DNA from: Chthoniobacteraceae bacterium
GTDB lineage: Bacteria > Verrucomicrobiota > Verrucomicrobiia > Chthoniobacterales > Chthoniobacteraceae
DNA length: 64,000 nt
NCBI GenBank assembly: GCA_947471505.1
Contig: CANIWM010000023.1
Location: forward strand, 1-64,000
Direction: 5' to 3'
The notes beneath the pieces are model-generated. The model saw only the letters and a program-made list of their open reading frames with translations, ran no database searches and was not told the origin of the DNA. The stretch's first letter is position 1, and each line of letters begins with the position of its first letter. Positions 59,701-64,000 of the stretch are shown piece after piece. A program made the translations under genes and the position numbers.

Positions 59701-61183
59701 TGGGAATACCACGACCGACAAGACCGCCGGTCGCCTTTACCAAAAACTGCGCGTGAACTCCGAGTTCCGCCTGCTCTTCGCCGACCGCGCACACAAGCAC
59801 TTGCACAACGGCGGCGCGCTCTCGCTGGCCGTCGAGCAAGCCCGCTGGCAGTCGTTCGCCGACACGCTCGACAAGGCCATCGTCGCCGAAAGCGCACGCT
59901 GGGGCGACACCGCCGACACCACGCGCTACGACTACCCGCTCGTCCCCGACGGCACGACGTTCAAGCGCGAAACCGACTGGCTCCCGCAAGTCGCAACCGT
60001 GAAAAACTCGCACTTCCCGATGCTCCACAACACAGCGAGCGTGAACGGCACAATCTACGAACTCCGCGCGCAGTCGCCGAAGCTCTACCCAACCACGGAA
60101 GCGCCGGACTTCGCTCAGTTTGGCGGAAATGTGACGTCGAACTACGCGCTCACCATCACCGCCGCAGCGGGGCAAATCTACTACACGACGAACGGCACTG
60201 ACCCACGCACCGCGTACACCGGAGCGGCAGCGGGCACTTTATACAGCGGCCCCGCGACGCTCACCGCGACCGGCACGGTGAAGGCACGCGCGCTGAATGC
60301 GGGCGAATGGAGCGCGCTCACGGAAGCGACGTTCATCGTCGGCACCGCTGCATCTTCCGCGAACCTCGCCGTCACCGAGCTGAACTACAACCCCGCGCCC
60401 GCCGACGAAGAGTTCATCGAGCTGATGAACACCAGCGCCGAGACCATTGACCTCACGGGCGTTCACTTCGAGGGCATCACGTTCACGTTTACCGACGGCA
60501 CATTGCTCGCTCCCGGCGAACGCATCATCATCACGCGCGATGTCGCCGCCTTCACCACGCGCTACGGAGGCACGCCGCGCGTCGCCGGGCAATACACCGG
60601 TGCGCTCGACAACACGGGCGAGGAAATCGTCGTCCTCGCCGCGAGCAACACCGACATCGTGCGCTTCACCTACAACGACAAAGCCCCATGGCCCACCGCC
60701 GCCGACGGTACAGGCCGCTCGCTCATCCTCCGCCGCCCCGCTGCGGTGCAAAATCTCAGCGACGGCGCAGCGTGGCGCAGCAGCATCGCACTCGGCGGCA
60801 ATCCCGGCAGCAGCGACGGCACCACCTTCACCGGCACACCACTCGCCGATGCAGACGGCGATGGCGTCGTCCGGCTCTTCGAGTATCTCCTCGCAGGCGA
60901 AGACAGCATTGCCAACGACACCGCCGCGCCCGTCGCCATCGTGGAAAGCATCACCGTCGCCGGAGTCCCCGCGCCCTACCTCACCATCACCGCCCGCACC
61001 CGAGTCGGAGCCGACGACGCGACGCTCACCGCCGAGTTCTCCAGCAACCTTACGCAGCCGTGGCAGTCCGCGATTTACGTGAGTGAGACGGTGAACCTCG
61101 ACGGCACCGTGTCGCGCAAATGGAGAGCGCCCGCGCCATACAGCGGGTCAGTGCAATTCCTCCGGCTGCGCGCCTCGCTTTAG
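56714..61183 (+). CDS. Large secreted CotH-kinase/lamin-tail protein
   Basis: A 1489-residue exported protein (signal [18 protein letters not shown]). Residues 20-215 and 218-400 are two related beta-rich modules, an internal duplication ([19 protein letters not shown] against [19 protein letters not shown]). A lamin-tail domain (about 410-540, [21 protein letters not shown]) follows, then a chitobiase-C-like segment (about 570-640, [16 protein letters not shown]). The CotH-like protein-kinase domain (about 695-1000) contains [48 protein letters not shown] and [11 protein letters not shown] second chitobiase-like (1145-1205, [14 protein letters not shown]) and a second lamin-tail domain (1218-1320) follow. 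I see no sortase or PEP-CTERM signal. The role is probably cell-surface or matrix-associated. Confidence 0.85.
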   Translation: MLRHLRLTPFLLSAIARAAVVISVDVNDALDTPTDTAPGFSVYVLSDNTLNVGGFSVDINPASGAALDDVHRATPLTAGGLTLGALYRDSVFAAGDNTTNFYRVGMDTVIGGLTAGKKYTLTVWSYDSGVSGSVSSDWSVLGLGGPQWAANNYLINGAIPPATDTAYRFTVTAIADATGTLVLRGRPGVQSATASVFLNGFTVDELVNPPVTAAPVLALDFNDRSFAGASYTAAGFTEFLLDGTTAVQTSATRTIGALTVTVAGSGVTVDDRERLGVPANNGAFTENLMLRDFIFASSGAAGTGLDVTVGGLAANTQYLVELWNYDSSSGATVRTSDWTVNGATLWDDYGFNGNNQPVTNNDYKMTGAFTTNGSGQFVISGRVVVNAPSVFLDALRISTLTPAAVVNFGHPVISEFTADNANGITDEDGATSDWIEISNTTTGALNLAGWTLTGNGALQTPVTWTFPAGVNIPSQGFLRVWASGKNRTANPAALHTNFTLEKAAGSNLSLAQPGGTVVSSFSNLPVQRANVSYGRFGTVEPQTIGYFQAPTPLAQNTAAPVPGFVNDTTFDINRGFFATAQTVHITCTTPGATIYYTTDGSEPTTASSVVTAGGVAVTTTTILRARAFAPPLAPSNTDTQTYIFKSDVQNQPAAPAGWPATWGTNSEVNTHDGVGTGTVFADYEMDPNVSGTTLSGYSVTDAFNALPALSIAMSPSDFLGATGIYQNPQSVGDAWEKACSFEFLETNGSSTHTNCGIRVHGNSSRRPYRMQKHSFRLAFRSSYGDGSLDYKLFDDTTVKTFDKLVLHAFFTDGWGLASWDAARYRPQTALSFRDPFTKRSFADMGYERISGRYVHLFINGLYWGMYELGERFDEHYCADHFGGLTTDYDVIAPGETVYVRNGTTTAWDTLFTSVNNVANDLTTQAAYAAVAAQLDLPNFVDYYLLHCHGDSEDWPHHNGFAYRKTSGADTRFKFVAWDQEITFDPLVLVDRLGPTAGNTTTDKTAGRLYQKLRVNSEFRLLFADRAHKHLHNGGALSLAVEQARWQSFADTLDKAIVAESARWGDTADTTRYDYPLVPDGTTFKRETDWLPQVATVKNSHFPMLHNTASVNGTIYELRAQSPKLYPTTEAPDFAQFGGNVTSNYALTITAAAGQIYYTTNGTDPRTAYTGAAAGTLYSGPATLTATGTVKARALNAGEWSALTEATFIVGTAASSANLAVTELNYNPAPADEEFIELMNTSAETIDLTGVHFEGITFTFTDGTLLAPGERIIITRDVAAFTTRYGGTPRVAGQYTGALDNTGEEIVVLAASNTDIVRFTYNDKAPWPTAADGTGRSLILRRPAAVQNLSDGAAWRSSIALGGNPGSSDGTTFTGTPLADADGDGVVRLFEYLLAGEDSIANDTAAPVAIVESITVAGVPAPYLTITARTRVGADDATLTAEFSSNLTQPWQSAIYVSETVNLDGTVSRKWRAPAPYSGSVQFLRLRASL

Positions 61184-63369
61184 AAGGGCAGCGGGAAACG
61201 CTTGGTGAACTGCTTCACCTCTTCGCGAATCTTCGCGAGTTCCGCTTCGTTTTCATTCGCTCCGAGCGCGCGGTGGATGAAGTCGGCGATGTCCATCATC
61301 TCTTCTTCCTTCATTCCGCGAGTGGTCGCGGCGGGTGTGCCGACGCGGATACCGCCGCCTTTGCTGATTGGCTCGGTATCGAATGGGATGCCGTTTTTGT
61401 TCACGGTGATTCCTGCTTTGTCGAGCGTGGCGCTGGCAAGGGCTCCGTTGAGTCCTTTTGGGCGGAGATCCACGAGCATGAGATGGTTGTCTGTGCCGCC
61501 GCTGACGATGCGATAGCCGTGGTGCGCGAGGCGTGCTGCGAGGGCTTTGGCGTTGCTCACGACTTGCTGGCTATAGGCTTTGAACGAAGGTTGCAGTGCT
61601 TCGTGAAAGCACACGGCTTTTGCCGCGATGACGTGCTCCAGCGGCCCGCCTTGGATGCCGGGGAACACTTGGCTGTCTATGGCTTTCGCATATTGCGCTT
61701 TGCAAATGATGATGCCGCCGCGTGGCCCGCGCAGGCTCTTGTGCGTGGTCGTGGTGGTGAAGTCGGCCAGCGCGCAAGGGTTCGGGTGTTGCCCGCCTGC
61801 GACGAGCCCAGCGATGTGCGCCATATCTACGAAAAGCAGCGCGCCCACCTTATCCGCGATGGCCCGCATCCGCTCAAAATCAATGATGCGCGGATACGCA
61901 CTCGCTCCGGCGGTGATCATCTTGGGCTGAACTTCCACGGCCATTTTCTCCAGCGCATCGTAATCAATCCGCTCGTCCTTTTCGCTCACGCCATAGTGCG
62001 TCACGGCGTAGAAGCGTCCGCTGAAATTCGCCTTGTGCCCGTGCGTGAGATGCCCGCCGTGCGCGAGGTTCATCGTGAGGATTCGGTCACCGGGTTGCAG
62101 CACGGAGAAATAGACCGCCGTGTTTGCCTGCGAGCCGGAGTGCGGCTGGACGTTCACATGTTCCGCGCCGGGAAAAAGCGCCTTCGCACGGTCAATCGCG
62201 AGCTGCTCGACGACATCCACATTTTCACATCCGCCGTACCAGCGTTTGCCGGGGTAGCCCTCGGCGTATTTGTTCGTGAGGCAAGAGCCCTGCGCCTCCA
62301 TCACTGCGCGGCTGGTGAAGTTTTCCGAGGCGATCAGTTCGATGCCTTCGAGCTGCCGCTTGTGCTCTTCCTGGATGGAGTGAAAAATCGCACTGTCCAC
62401 TTCGGAGAGCGATTTTCCGCCGATGCCCGAGGCGCATCCTTCGATCTTGCCGACGCGGTCCGCGTGGCGTCCGCCTTCAAACTTCGCGGAAAGAAACGCA
62501 TCCACGACTTCCGCCGCTTTGTTTGGCGGGACGTTGGCTGCGCCGAGGCAGAGGACGTTCGAGTTGTTGTGGCGGCGGGTCGTCGAAGCGTCGGAGACGT
62601 TGGTGACGAGTGCAGCGCGGATGCCCGCGTGGCGGTTTGCCGCGATGCTCATGCCGATGCCGGTCGTACACATCAGGATGCCGAAGTCCGCTTCGCCGGA
62701 GAGCACCTGCTTGCACACGAGCCCCGCGTAGTCTGGATAATCCACGGAGTCCTTCGTATTGGTCCCGAGGTCATGCACGACGATTCCTTTCGCCTTGAGT
62801 GCATCGTGGACGGCGCGTTTCACCTCCACTCCGCCGTGGTCTGCGCCGAGCGCGATGCGGAGAGTCTGTGGTGTGGTGGATGGGCTTGTGGTCGGTTCAG
62901 TCATGACGTGTGTATTGATGTGTTTGATAAGGCTGGGGAGCGCTTTAGAAAGATGGTCGCGCGTGGCGATGTAAGCGTGGATGCCCATGCCGATAGGGTC
63001 CGGCACCTCCGGGCGAGCCGCGAGGGAGGGCTCGAACTCGCACGCCAGCCATGCCTTTTCCTCAGCCTCGGGGAAGAAGGTGAGGATCGCATCAAGGTGC
63101 GAATGCGTCATCCCGTAGATGTGCGTCGCCCATTCCACGAGTTCGCTCGTGAGGGGCTGCGAGCGGATGCCGCGAATGTCCACGCCGATCTGTCGGCAAG
63201 CCTCCACGCCGTTCTCGCTCGGGCGCTGCCCGTAGCCTGTCGCGACGCCCGCGCTGGCGACTTCGATGTCACGGCGCGAGCGCGTGGCATGGCGGAGGAG
63301 ACCTTCTGCGATAGGGCTTCGGCAGATGTTTCCGGTGCAGACAAAAAGGACGCGTTTAGTGGTAGCCAC
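61180..63369 (-). CDS. rpiB-glyA: Three-enzyme fusion: low-MW protein phosphatase, ribose-5-phosphate isomerase B, serine hydroxymethyltransferase
   Basis: A single 729-residue frame with a GTG start at 63369. Residues 5-155 are a low-molecular-weight protein phosphatase with CTGNICRS (C11 nucleophile, R17) and the acid loop VPDPIG (D124). The residue at the YwlE specificity gate is Ile, as in tyrosine phosphatases, not Thr. Residues 170-310 are RpiB (ALGADHGG, C234 in [11 protein letters not shown]267 in RRHNNSNVL). Residues 320-729 are SHMT (LIASENF, HSGSQAN, PLP lysine K544 in [15 protein letters not shown]). The RpiB-SHMT junction ([14 protein letters not shown] to LSEVDSAIF) has no Met, so separate translation is unlikely. 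A linker ([11 protein letters not shown]) joins the first two domains. Its stop overlaps that of the convergent CotH gene. Confidence 0.93.
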   Translation of the reverse strand: MATTKRVLFVCTGNICRSPIAEGLLRHATRSRRDIEVASAGVATGYGQRPSENGVEACRQIGVDIRGIRSQPLTSELVEWATHIYGMTHSHLDAILTFFPEAEEKAWLACEFEPSLAARPEVPDPIGMGIHAYIATRDHLSKALPSLIKHINTHVMTEPTTSPSTTPQTLRIALGADHGGVEVKRAVHDALKAKGIVVHDLGTNTKDSVDYPDYAGLVCKQVLSGEADFGILMCTTGIGMSIAANRHAGIRAALVTNVSDASTTRRHNNSNVLCLGAANVPPNKAAEVVDAFLSAKFEGGRHADRVGKIEGCASGIGGKSLSEVDSAIFHSIQEEHKRQLEGIELIASENFTSRAVMEAQGSCLTNKYAEGYPGKRWYGGCENVDVVEQLAIDRAKALFPGAEHVNVQPHSGSQANTAVYFSVLQPGDRILTMNLAHGGHLTHGHKANFSGRFYAVTHYGVSEKDERIDYDALEKMAVEVQPKMITAGASAYPRIIDFERMRAIADKVGALLFVDMAHIAGLVAGGQHPNPCALADFTTTTTHKSLRGPRGGIIICKAQYAKAIDSQVFPGIQGGPLEHVIAAKAVCFHEALQPSFKAYSQQVVSNAKALAARLAHHGYRIVSGGTDNHLMLVDLRPKGLNGALASATLDKAGITVNKNGIPFDTEPISKGGGIRVGTPAATTRGMKEEEMMDIADFIHRALGANENEAELAKIREEVKQFTKRFPLPF

Positions 63370-63493
63370 GAGATTTAAGAGCGCGGAACGTAGGGGCCGA
63401 CTCCGGCGCGATCAACTGCCGATTTGCGTGAGTGTCAGGAACTTTGCATTTGCGCTATTCTGCCTGCCCGCTATCCATCGCCGACTTTTACTT

Positions 63494-64000
63494 ATGAGCC
63501 AACGCAGAGTCGTCATCACAGGAATGGGCGTAGTCACGCCCGTAGGATCAGACATTAACACGTTCTGGGACAACATCACCAAAGGCGTCAGCGGCATCGT
63601 GCCGATCACGCAATTCGATGCCGCAGCCTTCGACTGCCGTATCGCGGGTGAAGTCCAAAACTTCGACCCGGCCCTCTATTTTAAGGAAAAGAAAGAAGCT
63701 CGCCGGGCAGACCGTTTCGTCCAGCTCGCCATGGGAGCGGCGACCCACGCGATGAACGACGCGGGCTTCCCCAGCGAGGTCCCGGACCCCGAGCGCTTCG
63801 GCTGCATCGTCGGCAGTGGCATCGGCGGACTGAAAACCACCGAGGACCAGCACACCATCTATATGGAGAAAGGCCCCAGCCGCCTCTCGCCCTTCATGAT
63901 TCCCATGCTCATCGTCAACATGGCCAGCGGCATGATCTCTATGAAGTATGGCATCCAAGGCCCGAACTACGCCCCCGTCAGCGCCTGCGCCACCAGCGCC
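63494..64000 (+). CDS. fabF: Beta-ketoacyl-ACP synthase II (partial, N-terminal 169 codons)
   Basis: The window ends within this gene. The frame starts at ATG 63494 with MSQRRVVITGMGVVTPVGSDINTFW, the usual FabF N-terminus. It continues with GSGIGGLKTTEDQHTIYMEKGPSRLSPFMIPML and NMASGMISMKYGIQGPNYAPVSACATSA. The last segment holds the active-site Cys (SACATS). The enzyme elongates fatty acids by condensing malonyl-ACP with acyl-ACP. FabF is more likely than FabB because of the SRLSPFMIPML segment. It is divergent from the fusion gene across 124 bp. The His-His part of the active site is outside the window. Confidence 0.93.
   Translation, partial: MSQRRVVITGMGVVTPVGSDINTFWDNITKGVSGIVPITQFDAAAFDCRIAGEVQNFDPALYFKEKKEARRADRFVQLAMGAATHAMNDAGFPSEVPDPERFGCIVGSGIGGLKTTEDQHTIYMEKGPSRLSPFMIPMLIVNMASGMISMKYGIQGPNYAPVSACATSA

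Noticed and set aside
61180-63369. Fusion as a sequencing artefact
   Set aside because: An artefact would need two independent indels that each keep all catalytic motifs and yield natural linkers. The junctions look clean and no internal Shine-Dalgarno is visible, though re-sequencing remains the formal test.
61120-63378. 752-codon plus-strand ORF opposite the fusion gene
   Set aside because: It is antisense to three recognisable enzymes. Its protein has no family resemblance and reflects GC-rich codon bias on the other strand.
1-64000. tRNA, rRNA or known riboswitch genes
   Set aside because: Reading the intergenic gaps, I saw no cloverleaf or conserved riboswitch core. A covariance-model scan was not possible here, so small RNAs could have been missed.

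Overview
The window is GC-rich chromosomal DNA from a bacterium of the PVC group, most likely a Verrucomicrobiota member (Chthoniobacter-like or a relative). The case rests on family content: a Tat-exported DUF1552 protein, a TIGR03790 protein, two PVC-type beta-propeller (TIGR02604-like) proteins, a very large DUF4175-like protein next to a squalene-cyclase-repeat protein, a CotH/lamin-tail secreted protein and Uma2 proteins. This is recognition from the translated sequence; no database search was possible. I found no rRNA, tRNA, CRISPR array or intact insertion sequence.

Region by region. 1-809 is gene-poor and repeat-rich: an octamer array, two inverted copies of a 28-bp element and a 21-bp-period array. 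810-4149 holds small accessory genes, including a GYF/coiled-coil membrane protein and a VapBC-like toxin-antitoxin pair. 4166-12574 (+) carries mnmE, a two-gene membrane-protein module, priA, lysA and a DUF1552 protein. 12584-18690 mixes secreted proteins (HEAT, OB-like, S1/P1 nuclease, TIGR03790) with a K+ channel. 19199-25818 (-) is a compact five-gene run: STT3-like glycosyltransferase, flavin disulfide oxidoreductase, ABC ATPase, Uma2 and FtsX-like permease. A Tat-exported dioxygenase (25915-26586) lies just upstream. 26671-30132 (+) carries a class V aminotransferase, a second Uma2 protein and a Ycf46-like AAA ATPase. 30257-38453 (-) holds the repeat-cyclase protein, a 1954-aa DUF4175-like giant and a putative NlpC/P60-like protein. 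38454-39366 contains a long inverted repeat and a decayed second copy of the toxin-antitoxin leader. 39367-48669 carries cutA, a 1311-aa SGNH/propeller/HEAT/azurin protein, a HEXXH protein, another propeller protein, a VanZ-like protein, a stand-alone 5'-3' exonuclease and an ABC ATPase. 48948-56607 carries a glycosyltransferase-like protein, an M16 protease, a DegP-like protease, a small conserved protein, a transposase remnant and a DUF58 protein. 56714-64000 carries the CotH protein, a three-enzyme fusion and the start of fabF.

The most striking object is the single 729-codon reading frame at 61180-63369 (-). It joins a low-molecular-weight protein phosphatase, ribose-5-phosphate isomerase B and serine hydroxymethyltransferase, all with apparently intact catalytic motifs. 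As I recall, separate genes for these three activities sit close together in the Bacillus subtilis ywlE-ywlF(rpiB)-glyA region. Two other themes stand out: short mobile-looking repeats that have entered coding sequence in frame (two different ones in the same permease gene), and Uma2 genes placed inside otherwise functional operons.
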